Origin: Psilocybe azurescens
Lineage: Eukaryota; Basidiomycota; Agaricomycetes; Agaricales; Agrocybaceae
Direction of reading: 5' to 3'
Assembly: GCA_023853785.1 (NCBI GenBank)
Contig: JAJIRX010000661.1
Span: 1-34,715 of the forward strand
Length of the DNA stretch: 34,715 nt
Below the pieces are notes generated by a model. The model made no database searches and was not told where the DNA came from. It was given only the letters and a program-made list of their open reading frames with translations. The number at the start of each line of letters is the position of its first letter. Positions within the stretch are counted from its first letter, which is position 1. Of the stretch, positions 23,388-33,503 are shown piece by piece. The translations under genes were made by a program, and so were the position numbers.

Positions 23388-24515
23388 TTATTCCAACTCT
23401 AACACTCGGTCATAAGGGATTATCACCATGTCCGGTGAGAGAAGTTTGTTGATCCATCGTTTGAAGAATATGTCACTAATCCGTAGGTCAACATAAACGA
23501 GATTGGAGCTTTGCTCATAAAGAGAGAAGATATCGGCTTCGGGGTAGCGCTCGGTGATGTGCCCCGAGTGAGGATCCTCAGGCGTAATAATTAGCCTTTT
23601 AAGGCAAGGGAACATAGCGATAATAGGCAAAATCTTCTTAAAATGAACATGTTATAAAGCTATCTCCATGCTTAATATCTACAATAGCATACTCACCCAG
23701 AGGGTCTTCATTGCTGAGCGGAGCTCTAACACCTTGATTGTGTTCAGAGGTGATATCTTTCCTTCCACTCTAGGATCTGTTGGGCTTGACCATACATCCC
23801 CAGGAAGAGAGACGACACGTAGTCTCGAGAACTCTTTCAGTTTAAGGATAAGAGTTGATGTTGCAGGGGAGGTGGGATTCTCCCAAACGAGATCGGTAAT
23901 AGTTCTGCAGGGAAGAAATGCTTGTATTGCGTTGAACGAACTGTAGAGAATCTTCAGTTCGGGGGCAATATTGGGTGCTATAAACATTTCGGGCCAACCA
24001 TGGCTCCATCGAAGCCATCTCAGCTCATGCTGAGTTTCAAGAAACTGGAGGGTCTTGGTTGGATGGAATGGAGGACACGTATCCCATGTACCCCGCGAAC
24101 CTACAGTCCAGATGAATGTCTCGAGTTGAAATGGCATCTTCTGGCCTTTCCTAACACACGGAAATGGTGTCAAGGGAATTGAAAAGAGGCGGAGATATGC
24201 TAGTTCCTTCAAATTGACCATCAACAGCAAAGATCGGAGTATGAGGGACCAAAGGGGCCTTTTCTGCGAGTGGGCAATTGTTGGAATATGATATGTGTGT
24301 ATCAGCTCCGCGAGTTCTGGATGTTTCCGCACAGCAGCAAGAAAGTTGTAGTGCCTCGTTCCTTCAGGATCCGTCATTGATCGATATAGAAGGCGCATGG
24401 CTTCCCAATGAAATATCTTTGAGACCAAGGTTAGAGCATGAAGCTCTGGCCGATTATAAGAAAGATTCTCGACTATAATGCGGACCAGCTCAGGTGGAAA
24501 CAGGGATCCATTCAT
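23388..24515 (-). CDS. F-box protein (intact right copy)
   Basis: This is a predicted substrate-recognition subunit of an SCF ubiquitin ligase; the F-box binds Skp1 and the rest is expected to hold the target. Two exons (23697-24515 and 23388-23636) join in phase through a GTGAGT..AAG intron and give 355 aa. The F-box begins at the N terminus (FPPELVRIIVENLSYNRPEL), followed by KIFHWEAMRLLYRSM, KMPFQLETFIW and leucine-rich, LRR-like stretches such as NLKELAYLRLFSIPL. The start at 24515 is the only ATG before the F-box and matches the start of the third copy. It is the best preserved of four F-box genes in the window and convergent with an SDR. Its target cannot be predicted. Confidence 0.88.
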
Positions 24516-24782
24516 CGTATTCCTCTCAAAACTTTTGAGCTGAAAGCATAAGCCATGAATGAGAATCAAGTTAAACGTTTATATGAGTGTCCTGAACTAT
24601 ACGTACTGTCGAAATTATGGTGTATGGTAGGATTGAAGGTAAGGCTGGGTTACCAGGTGAACGTACGGTCAACCGTGGAAGGTGGCACGTGTATAATTGT
24701 CGTACTTTGTAGGTTGCTGGTACTGGGACTTGGACTAGATCAAACATTTTCACCTTACCGTTCGGTACAATGATTCATGATT

Positions 24783-24964
24783 GTAAGCCTGGCGCCCCGG
24801 TCTTACCACGGCCCCTTTCCATATTATCTTATCTTCTACATTTACGTACACGTGACTGCGATTGCATACCTATAAACCAGTCAGTCGTTCTATCGATATA
24901 TCGTGGTCCTGTCATTCTCCGCGTTACTCTCAGTGAGCCCTATGATGCCGAGCTTTCAATGATT
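24783..24964. other. 182-bp presence/absence block in the right arm
   Basis: Compared with the left arm, this block is extra. It is bounded by the direct repeat ATGATT at 24777-24782 and 24959-24964, while the left arm keeps a single copy at the junction (about 83-88, reverse complement). No terminal inverted repeats are seen. It is either a deletion between short repeats in the left arm or an insertion with a 6-bp target duplication in the right arm. It lies in the presumed promoter of the F-box gene. Confidence 0.8.
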
Positions 24965-25066
24965 AGGTTATAATATAGCGTGATATCACCCTTCGAACGA
25001 CGTGTGTACGAAGTTAACAATGTAAGGGAGGGCTAAGTGTAATATCACAGAAATCTTACCTTATGT

Positions 25067-26215
25067 TTATAGCTCCAGCGTTCTATCAGCTGGAATCATG
25101 ATGGATCCAGGCAAGAGATTGTTGTTAACCCATCGCCGATAATATAAGCCACGGACCCAAACGTCTACGTAAACGAGGTGAGAACCTTTTTCATAGAGAG
25201 ACAAGATGTCGCTCTCTGGTATATTCTTGGTGTGAAGTGTTTCGATACCGTCTGACGCATTGTCGTGCTCTAATGATGCCTCCGGTATATCGATCCTGAT
25301 AATAACCCGCTTGAGACGAGGAAATTTCTGAGGGATATCACTTATCTAGAGAGCCAGTTTTAGTATCCGCATTTTATAACTAAGTCAATTAAGAAACTCA
25401 CATCTGAAATTGCCTCGCTTGAGCAAATCTCTAACACCTCAACATTCCGAAGCCCATATAATCCGTTTTGGAGCTGAGTGGAGGAAAGGCGCCACAAAAT
25501 TCCAACCGATAGGGATAATCCACGTAGTTTCGACAATTCTTCGAGCTGAGAGGCATGAAACAATAAATTGAAGTACGACCACGGGCGATGAACGCGCCAC
25601 GAGTACTCTCTCCAGTAAAGGTTTCTAATAGATCGTCCAGGGAGTGCTTCGCATATGAGATCGACATCTCCGTCAAGAGTGCGCAAGTTCGGGACTGTCT
25701 CCGCAGTCATACGCTCGCCGAGTTGACAACTCAATTGGAGAGATTTCAACTTGCCCTGTGTGTTCAGGAATTGTACGACCTCGTCTAGCTTGTGGCGGCC
25801 CTTTACAGCCCAAATAAACGTTTCAAGTTGGAACGGCATTTTTCGCCCTCTTCGACCCGGGGAGTAGATATTTCGGTTTGGTGAAAAGATCGATATAGGC
25901 CAGTTCCTTAAGATTAACCATTTGTTTGATGCACAGAAGGATAAGCGACCAGTTAAGCGCTCCGTGGGAGATGTCATGGGTGGGAACATGATAGACGCGT
26001 ACGAGGGACGCGAGTTGTGGATTGTCTTGTAGTGTTGTAAGAAATTTGAATTGAATAATTCCTTGATCCGTCATTGATCTATAGAGAAGAGGCATTGCTT
26101 CCCAGTAGAATATTTTACAGGTCAATGTCAGGGCACGCAGTTCGGAACGATGGGGCTTTAGGTGGTCGAATATAATGCGAACTAACTCGGGTGGTATAAA
26201 GAGATTCGAATCCAT
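25067..26215 (-). CDS. F-box protein, third paralogue (one-base frame break)
   Basis: The sequence starts MDSNLFIPPELVRIIFDHL, a clear F-box like the gene at 23388-24515, with KIFYWEAMPLLYRSMTD and KMPFQLETFIWAV conserved. Exon 1 is 25402-26215 and exon 2 25067-25345, ending RTLEL, in the same intron position as the paralogue. As written, the frame breaks at a G4 run, 25859-25862. Removing one base there makes exon 1 exactly 271 codons and the whole protein 363 aa, so this is probably a base-call error. It lies head-to-tail beside the right arm but is not part of the inverted repeat, which suggests an earlier tandem duplication. Confidence 0.82.
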
Positions 26216-26514
26216 TTGACAGGTCTGGTATTACCACATCGCAGTCAAATTCAATGAGAAGAAATATGGCATATCAGGACTCACCTTCAGAAAGGCCGTC
26301 TTACGCGATTGTTGGCAGGAGAGAGAACGTTACTAATTCAAGGGCTGCGTACAGTATATCGGAATATATCGCTGCACCCGGGTCCATCCTCGCCGATTCT
26401 TAACGAATTTACAGCTTAGCCAAAAAGTCTTCAAAATATTTATAAATATCCCGGCCAGTCTACAAGAGTCCATGCGAGTATTGGCGACTGTTCCTCTGCT
26501 ACCTTCGGCAGCCT

Positions 26515-26823
26515 TTAGCCCATTGACTTGCTAGTCTGTTTCTCTACCTCCAGCATGTCCTGGTTAGGCCACACATAATGGTCGCTTTCAATGTCAGCCA
26601 AGGCTTTGACAAATGTGTCAATCGAAGGTATTTATAATGTAATCTCACAAACAGGGAAGACAACCTGAGCTCTGTTCTTGTCCGACCGCCAAAAATAGGC
26701 CGTATGTTCCGTTACTGGATCCTTTGAACCTTTTAGAATCATACTCAGGGGCTTCGAAGAGACTTTCGTTATAGGAGATGTTGATGTCTTCGACAGTTCC
26801 TCACTCAAAGAAAGGAGTCAAAT
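26515..26823 (-). pseudogene. Unrecognised protein-coding remnant
   Basis: On the minus strand one frame reads SEELSKTSTSPITKVSSKP, then MILKGSKDPVTEHTAYFWRS and AQVVFPVCEITL, meets a TAA, and continues in the same frame as IPSIDTFVKALADIESDHY to a stop at 26515. The composition and the same-frame continuation look like real coding sequence of about 100 aa split by one stop. No start codon was found at the upstream end, so exons may be missing. I cannot name the family. Confidence 0.35.
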
Positions 26824-27096
26824 AGGAGTGTTCCAACCGGGCACTATAAGAATGCCAACGCCGACGCAGATAAAAATAAGCGCCCACACACATTTTCTCA
26901 TCGTCCTGCAAACTTACAACTTGTCACCAAACTATTCATAACTCTACCATAAAATCTACAACCGACACTAGTTCTTACCTATGTCGATCAAATACAATTC
27001 CGCTAGCCCAGATCGAAAGGTCACAGGGCCGAAACATCACATTTATCCAAATACATCACCCCAAAACGCTACTATTACGGTGCCCCTACTCCCGAG

Positions 27097-27642
27097 ATGA
27101 CACCCGAGTCCTCCGTGGCCAGCGAGTCTCTCGACGTATCTCAGGCAAAAGCTCCACCACCATTGGACTTGCCTTTGGAGTTGTCTTGGACGCGATCACA
27201 GGACTCCAATCGCGGATCGCCCACTGTCTCGACATCCCCTTCCACCGAGTCTTCTACATCTTCATCTGAGGCATTATCCTCGACCAACCAACATCCAGAT
27301 TTGACCTCCCATTCTACAAGAGTCCCAAGTCCCAAAACCTTCAGACAATTACTCGTCTTTGGCCCTGGTCACGCTCTTCCCTTCTCAATCCAGGAGGAGG
27401 AGGAAGTTGAGGCTTCTGCTTCGTCGTACTCTACCAGCTCCAAACCCAGAAGCACACGACAGAAGAAGATTTTTGCCGCTAGCTCGCTCACTGTTGAGTC
27501 ACAAAGTAGACGTTCGAATGTCAGTGAGAAACCCTCTAAAGAAAGGTCGTTCAAGAAGCGCCGATCACTCAGGAAGCGCATGCGCCGCATCTTTGGAGGC
27601 GGGAGGGATAGCTTCAAGGGTGGAGATAGGATACAATTTTGA
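27097..27642 (+). CDS. Ser-rich hypothetical protein with basic C terminus
   Basis: This is an uninterrupted 181-codon frame from an ATG. Residues 1-85 are rich in Ser, Thr and Pro; a short conserved-looking core FRQLLVFGPGHALPFSIQ follows, then an acidic EEEEVEA patch, and a strongly basic end (KERSFKKRRSLRKRMRRIF) that could serve as a nuclear localisation or membrane-binding segment. No domain is recognised and most of it is probably disordered. Single exon, free of frame breaks. It is convergent with the F-box relative at 27880. Confidence 0.6.
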   Translation: MTPESSVASESLDVSQAKAPPPLDLPLELSWTRSQDSNRGSPTVSTSPSTESSTSSSEALSSTNQHPDLTSHSTRVPSPKTFRQLLVFGPGHALPFSIQEEEEVEASASSYSTSSKPRSTRQKKIFAASSLTVESQSRRSNVSEKPSKERSFKKRRSLRKRMRRIFGGGRDSFKGGDRIQF

Positions 27643-27879
27643 TGCCGTCTTTCCTTATTGCTTGTAGCATTAACGTGGGCTGCATAAAATCATAAAAGTT
27701 GCTTAATGTGCATACATTTGACATAAACAAGTTTTCGGACGGTCTCGTCATGGTTACATTAATAGTCAAACAAGAGGCCTTTTAAATCTTTCTCGTATCA
27801 GCATATAGAAAACACATGCATTCAAATTTGATAGTATGATGATTTGACAATAAATCATTGAATGAACAAAACTAATAAG

Positions 27880-29290
27880 CTATGGCGGGCAAGCCGAGTA
27901 ATACTCATCTAGTACTCTGTCCTCTGGATCGTACAAAAGCTTGTAAAACTTATATTCCGGTGACATAATCCACTTGTCATCTTCTCTATTACCTCTCGTC
28001 CATCCTCTAAACCGGTCCCAGCCCAACGGTTCACGATCATTCACCCGAAGATCAACATATCGAAGACCCCGGTGGGAAGTGAATAATTTTCTGACCTTAT
28101 TCGGGGCTTGTTCGTGAATGACATTTTCAAAATGCTGCATGGCAGATTCGGCGGGAAAATATAGTTCTCTCAGTGCCGGAAATAGGCGCCTAAGATTGAC
28201 GTCCTGTTGTTGTTCAATTATGCCGTAAGTCCGAGTCAAGATACACTTGAACCACACTCACAATCGAACTATCGACGGTTAGCAACGCCAGAGTGGTCAA
28301 TTGAGGGAAAGGTTCTGCATTTTGCTCGCGCAAGTACTTGAGAGCCGATCGCTCGTAATTACCCGCGAGACTGATAAAAGATAGGCGATGAAATTGTTCC
28401 ATGCGGCAAAGTTTTCTGATGAGTTCGTTGATGTCTGCAGTGGAATAATGGTCCAAAATTGCTCGATCATGGGAGCGCCATCGTATGCCCTCGATACTTG
28501 GTCGTCCAGGCAAGATCGTGACTATCGTGTCAACTGAAGCGTCCAAGTAAAGGAGGTTCTGGGGTATGGTGTCTTTGTGAATGGAGGAGAGGCCCAGTTG
28601 AATCCCATCGCAGGTATTGCATGCTTGCTTGAGTGGCAATAAATTCGAGCGCCTGAACGTCCTCGTCGGGGCGAGTGCGTTCGGAGAACCAAACAAACGA
28701 ACGCAGTCGGAAAGGCATATTTTTTCCCTTCTTCACCTTTGGTAAATGACGAGGGAGGGCTTCGACCTGGAGAGATCCCGAGGAATCTCAAGTTTTCGAT
28801 ATACTAGCTCCTGAAGGCCAGTCATGAGGGAAGACACTTCTTGATACGGCCGTAGACGTGACCACTCCGAACATCTGCTGTCGGGGTATGATAAATGCGC
28901 ACATATTTAGCCAAATGAGGGCTATTGATGATAGTTCGGAGGAACGCAAAATGTAATGGACCGGATTTTGACACCATGCGTCTGAATAACAGACGTGACG
29001 CTGCATCATTAAAACTTTTGGATAAAAGTCTGATTTTACAGAGTATGGGCCGAAGCGGTGGGGGCAGAGGGAGAGGATCTTTGACCTTTTTCCCATTATT
29101 ATTTCTTGTTACGATGTAGGTCGGCAGGGCGAATTCCTCAACGATTAAGGATATGATTTCTGGAGGTACCGTATAGGTATACACTAAAAATTGAGTGGCG
29201 CTCAGTATACGCCCAAAGACATTTGCCAATTTCACTTGTACCTCTATGACACGAAAGTGACGATCCAGAAGGGTTTGCGATGGTCGACAT
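27880..29290 (-). CDS. Divergent F-box/LRR-like protein with several one-base frame breaks
   Basis: This is a distant relative of the other F-box genes. A short first exon (29242-29290, MSTIANPSGSS) joins exon 2 (28262-29183) with YTVPPEIISLIVEEFALP (F-box), RLLSKSFNDAASRLLFRRM, the family segment KNMPFRLRSFVWF, and LRR-like helices. Exon 3 (27880-28203) ends DEYYSACPP. In exon 2 the frame is broken at the G3 run 28828-28830 and C3 run 28777-28779 (one base missing each) and at C3 28593-28595 (one base extra). Correcting all three gives an exon that fits both splice phases and a protein of 431 aa. I infer a working gene with sequence errors. The start is inferred from the splice phase; an in-frame ATG lies ten codons upstream. 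Confidence 0.75.
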
Positions 29291-29991
29291 AAAGGGCTTG
29301 GGTATTGCTGGCACTGACAAGGTTCTGCAGCAGGAATGGACAGTTGTAGGCTAATGTACGTTCGACTTGCAGACTTTAGTGCCATAAATATGGGGATTTT
29401 TGAACAATGAGAACGCGTGATCAAATACATTACAACAATAACAAGACGAATTCGCTTACCTAGTCGAGTGGCTTTGTTGTCCTTCTCGAACAGTGATGTT
29501 GTTGTAATTTGTTGCCCAGTGCGTTGTGAATTGTTGCCAAGACCAACAAATCTGGACTGTGAATTCATTGAACCTACAAAAAAAAAGAATAAAAATAAAC
29601 AGGCCCTGGCTGCGTTGCAGAGGAGTACGATCCCAGGATTCTAGTGAGAATGCAGAGAGTTGCGCTTTGGCTAATTTTTCGGGATATGAAATGGCTGTTG
29701 CTTGTTTAAGAGCTGAATTCTCATAAACAAAAGAACGGATGAATTAAATGCCTTCCGTGAAATTTACGAAGTAGTAGCCACAGGCCCTTGATTTGGTCCA
29801 GGGTAGATTCAATAAAACATTGCCTCGAAAATCATGTCGGCGAAATGAAAATTCATGATGTGATCCAAGAATAGGATAGAAACGGGGATTCTAGCATCTT
29901 TGCATAATGGCTATATTGCAGTGTCATGTATATAAACGAATGCATAGTATTGACCGACTCATACATCCAGAAGACCAAAGCAGAGCATCGT
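29291..29991. other. Intergenic: F-box promoter and RPS13 3' flank
   Basis: These 700 bp separate the start of the F-box relative from the end of RPS13. Both genes are on the minus strand, so it includes the RPS13 terminator and the F-box promoter. There is an A8 run near 29578-29586 and otherwise nothing recognised. Confidence 0.5.
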
Positions 29992-30625
29992 TTATGCGAC
30001 AAGAGTAGAAGCGGTAGCAGAGTCGTACTTGAAGGTAGGGGGATCTGCTGCTTGGTCTTGTAGTAGCGGGCGAGTCTGTGGATTCTGGACTCGATCAAGA
30101 TAAGACGGAACTTAGAGTCCTTGTCTTTCCTGTTGACTTCGAGGTGCTTGCACAGAGACCGCCTTTTGATGAGGTGCCAGAGGTCCTCAGGGATGGAAGG
30201 CCCAAGTCCTATCCCCAAACAAAAGTGTGTGTATAATGTTACACATAGACAAACGAAAAGGAAGAGTGTGATGAAGAGAAAAGAGCGATATAGAGCATGA
30301 GCATGCGGCACCAGAAGAAAGTTTTTGAGACGTACCTTGGGACTTGAGAATACGGAGGATCTTGTTTCCGGTGACGAAACGGACCTGAGGGATACCGTGC
30401 GAGTCACGGAGGGTAACACCGATTTGAGATGGGGTCAAACCCTTGCGAGCGAGCTTGACGATTTGTTCGACAACATCCTCAGGGGTGGTCTTGAGCCACG
30501 AAGGGGAGCGCGGCGGTAAGGTAGAGCGGAGGACGCTAAAAAGGAGTTTAAGATGAAACCCTCTCACAAAAAAAATTGCATAAAAACATACAAATGCCCT
30601 TGCCCGGTGCGTGCATGCGACCCAT
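29992..30625 (-). CDS. RPS13: 40S ribosomal protein S13 (uS15)
   Basis: This is a structural protein of the small ribosomal subunit, acting in the cytoplasm. Exon 1 (30592-30625) gives [11 protein letters not shown]; exon 2 (30336-30535) gives [31 protein letters not shown] and [20 protein letters not shown]; exon 3 (29992-30208) gives [30 protein letters not shown] and YYKTKQQIP. As written the frame breaks in the G4 run 30503-30506 and the G5 run 30038-30042 (one base missing in each). At 30148-30167 three bases are missing in two pieces, which garbles six residues. Restoring them gives exactly 151 aa, the family length, ending at the conserved ATASTLVA. Without repair the frame would run on to 29853. 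Gene function is certain; the breaks are almost surely sequence errors. Confidence 0.97.
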
Positions 30626-31005
30626 TTTGACTCTAGAACATAGTAAGCTCGGTGTGATTGATGGAATTGAATATAGCTGCTCACGATGAGGGGTGGTTTG
30701 ATGGTCTTGAGGAGGTTTTGTGGGCGGTCGGTACGTCGAGCACAGATGGTAGGAGAGGAAGGACGATAATGCCGCTTGTTGCCGAGCGGTGGCTGAAAGT
30801 ACTATACAGGACCAAACCTTAATTTTGCCGAGGAAATATTGTTTGTTCGTGTTACTTGCGCATCCAGCAGCCCCCACTCACATCCTCCCCTCCTCATCGC
30901 CCCATTGCAAGAGGTTTGTTACCGCGCACGGTGACCATCAACTTTTGCCGCAAGGTGCGCTAAATTCTGCTGCGGCTACGGAGAAATGCTGACCGTCCCT
31001 GCAGT
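30626..31005. promoter_or_regulatory. Shared divergent promoter of RPS13 and RPS6
   Basis: Only 380 bp separate the two start codons, which face away from each other. The segment contains a pyrimidine-rich stretch (CCCCCACTCACATCCTCCCC, near 30870-30889) of the kind seen near ribosomal-protein transcription starts. A single bidirectional promoter would help keep two small-subunit proteins in step. No TATA box is obvious. Confidence 0.6.
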
Positions 31006-31944
31006 ATGAAGCTTAATATTGCCAGTGAGCATTATTCAACAAAGTCGAGCTTATCCGTAGTTTATTGACCAAGTCTACCATCTTAGACCCCGCTACAGGG
31101 GCCCAAAAACTTGTCGACCTCGACGATGAGAAGCGATAGTGCGTTTGCAAACTTGAATGCTGCATCTAAAATGATGACTTATGTTGCAAACAGCCGTATA
31201 TTCTTCGACAAGAAAATCGCCCAGGAAGTTCCCGCAGACTCTATCGGTGATGAGTGGAAAGGATACATCTTGCGCATTACCGGTGGAAACGATAAGCAGG
31301 GTTTTCCTATGAAACAGGGAGTCCTCCTCCCCTACCGTGTCAAACTCCTCCTCTCCGACGGCCACTCCTGCTATCGTATTCGCCGCACTGGTGAGCGCCG
31401 CCGCAAATCCGTTCGCGGCTGCATCGTTGGCCCCGATATCGCTGTTCTTTCCTTGATCATCGTCAAGCAGGGAGAGTCAGATATCCCCGGCCTTACCGAT
31501 GTCGTTCTCCCCAAGAGACTTGGCCCCAAGCGTGCCACCAAGATCAGGAAGTTCTTCAATCTCACCAAGGAGGATGATGTCAGGAAATACGTTGTGCGAC
31601 GAGAGGTTGTCAGCAAGAAGAAGGAGAACGCTAAGCCATACACCAAGGCGTAAGTCCTGCATCTTTTCACCCACTTTCTGGAACTCAAATGTCACCTGGT
31701 TAGTCCCAAGATCCAGAGACTTGTCACTCCCATCCGCCTCCAGCGCCGCCGCCACCTCCTCTCTCTCAAGCGCCGAAAGATCGAGCAACAGAAGGAGCAG
31801 AAGACCGAATACGAGTGCGTCATTTCGATTGTGTTACTTTGTTCTATTTTCTGATCTCCTCTTAGCGTTCTCATTGCCAAGCGCGTCGCAGAAAAGAAGG
31901 CCAAGGTCGCTGCGATCAAGGCCGCCCACCACAAGACAGCTTAA
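31006..31944 (+). CDS. RPS6: 40S ribosomal protein S6 (eS6)
   Basis: This is a small-subunit ribosomal protein and, in other eukaryotes, a target of TOR-pathway S6 kinases through its C-terminal serines. Five exons (31006-31024, 31087-31138, 31194-31649, 31704-31814, 31866-31944) join in phase to 238 aa, the normal length. Motifs: [72 protein letters not shown] and [16 protein letters not shown]. It ends [11 protein letters not shown], and the terminal serine cluster that is phosphorylated in animals and in yeast is not present in this reading. The tiny first exon (19 nt) is typical of fungal ribosomal-protein genes. This is one of the few genes here with no frame break. Confidence 0.97.
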
Positions 31945-33503
31945 TTGCCTCTTTACTGTTTACTGTGCTGTTACCCACGGGTCTCGTTACGAGGAGGATG
32001 GTAGTAGTTGTGTGGGGGTTCGTGCATGCACCACTTTTCTTTTTCTTTACACTCCATGTGCTCCCACCTCGCTGCAACTCATTTTTCTTGTTGTCCTTGA
32101 TTGATTACGGTATGCGTTATGCCTATATGAATTCTGTAAGCTATGTTTTTGTTCTTGACAAGGATCCCCGGACATGAAGCTCTAAAATTTAGTCTGTCTG
32201 AGCTTCGTCGACGCCTGTGTCGTGTCTTCCCAGACATGCCCAAGTCTATTTTTGAATACGATCTGAATTTGACAATGCGCTTTGCCGCCTGAGGGGTTTT
32301 CCTTTGCCGTTCAGAATTGTAACGACTTCACTGCTCTAGTAATTCCAAGTGCTGTGCCTGGTCTGTACACAGACTATTTCAATGCTGCAGAAATTTTTGT
32401 TATGTCCGTTCTCTCGTCGATGACAAGCGGTGACATGTACTGGCGGCGACGTGTCCATCTGAACCTGCGGCTTGATGAGTGGAAGGCCCCGGCAACACCC
32501 AATACGGAAGGCGATACGCCATAAAGGGCAACTGTAGCTGGATCTATCAATAACTTTGTGCCTGGGCTTGGGCCTGACATGGTGGACCCAGTTCTATTAT
32601 TTGAGGTCTCTGTAGTAAATAGAGTTCATGCAGTGGGTGCTTCTCTGTCAAGTATCTACAACGAATGAAATGAATTGGATTTCATTTTCTTCTGATGCTC
32701 CACGACCTGTGTATTACTGCCATGAGAATAAAGCTTGATGTGCCCCAGGTAGGTACGAGATATCTTAGAACAGTGATAACCTGATAAATTAAGAGAGGTG
32801 GGACCGACGGAAATTAGCGATTCATGCGCCGCCAGTATACTCCTGCCTTGCATCAGCGAAGCAAGTCTGCTGCCCTGCATTAGATTTCTTTCGGCCAACG
32901 CCGAGGTCCGAGCCTATATTATCTGGTAGTGGGATCGATACAAGCTGTACATACAGAGTATATGGTCTCTCCCAGTGTATCGGATATCCCTAATATGCCC
33001 ACTTCCTTGGATCAAGGACAGCTTAGATGTCTGCGCCGCATCTGCTCCGTCGTTTGACGGCACTGTACATGTGGCACAGAAGCTATGTACTATGTCCAAG
33101 TGAGGCTTCCAGTGACTTCGGCATGAACTCAAATCCCTTGCAAGTCAAAACAAAGCGGTGTCACTATATATGTTGTCTGCCATACCCCCGCCGAAAAATT
33201 TCCTTCAATAACGAGAACGCTAGCCGAAAACAGGTTTATTGAGCTTATCCGGGATTTAGGATGGCCACTTAATCGACGCTTTGGTATCGTCCCTAGCAAC
33301 ACTCAAAAATTCACTGATAACTATGTCGTTTCTAAAAATGTACGTCTACCATTAGGTCATTCCAGCTATAGTAACTGCTGGTTAGTCTCCCGATGCATAA
33401 AAGGTAAGACTCCAGCTTATGAGTATGCAGAGTTTTGACCCTGAGACACCAGCACCCACTGTATCCTCAGGCGTTGTTTTTCTCTAACTGCACCTCAGAA
33501 GCC
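31945..33503. other. Intergenic, no gene recognised
   Basis: A 1.56-kb stretch between RPS6 and the peptide transporter. The longest frame (32282-32524, plus) has no motif and a competing frame on the other strand. It contains the RPS6 3' flank and the transporter promoter; nothing else can be supported. Confidence 0.45.

Larger units (their letters stand above)
22801..25041. repeat. Right arm of the large inverted duplication
   Basis: This is the reverse-complement counterpart of 1-2107. It contains the last half of the SDR pseudogene, the F-box gene and about 500 bp of its upstream region. The arm is longer than the left one mainly because of a 182-bp block (24783-24964) absent from the left arm. 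It ends 26 bp before the stop codon side of the third F-box gene (25067). Confidence 0.9.

Noticed and set aside
32282..32580. Overlapping frames of 68-80 codons on both strands between RPS6 and PTR2.
   Set aside because: Neither shows family resemblance; the overlap on opposite strands suggests chance open frames.
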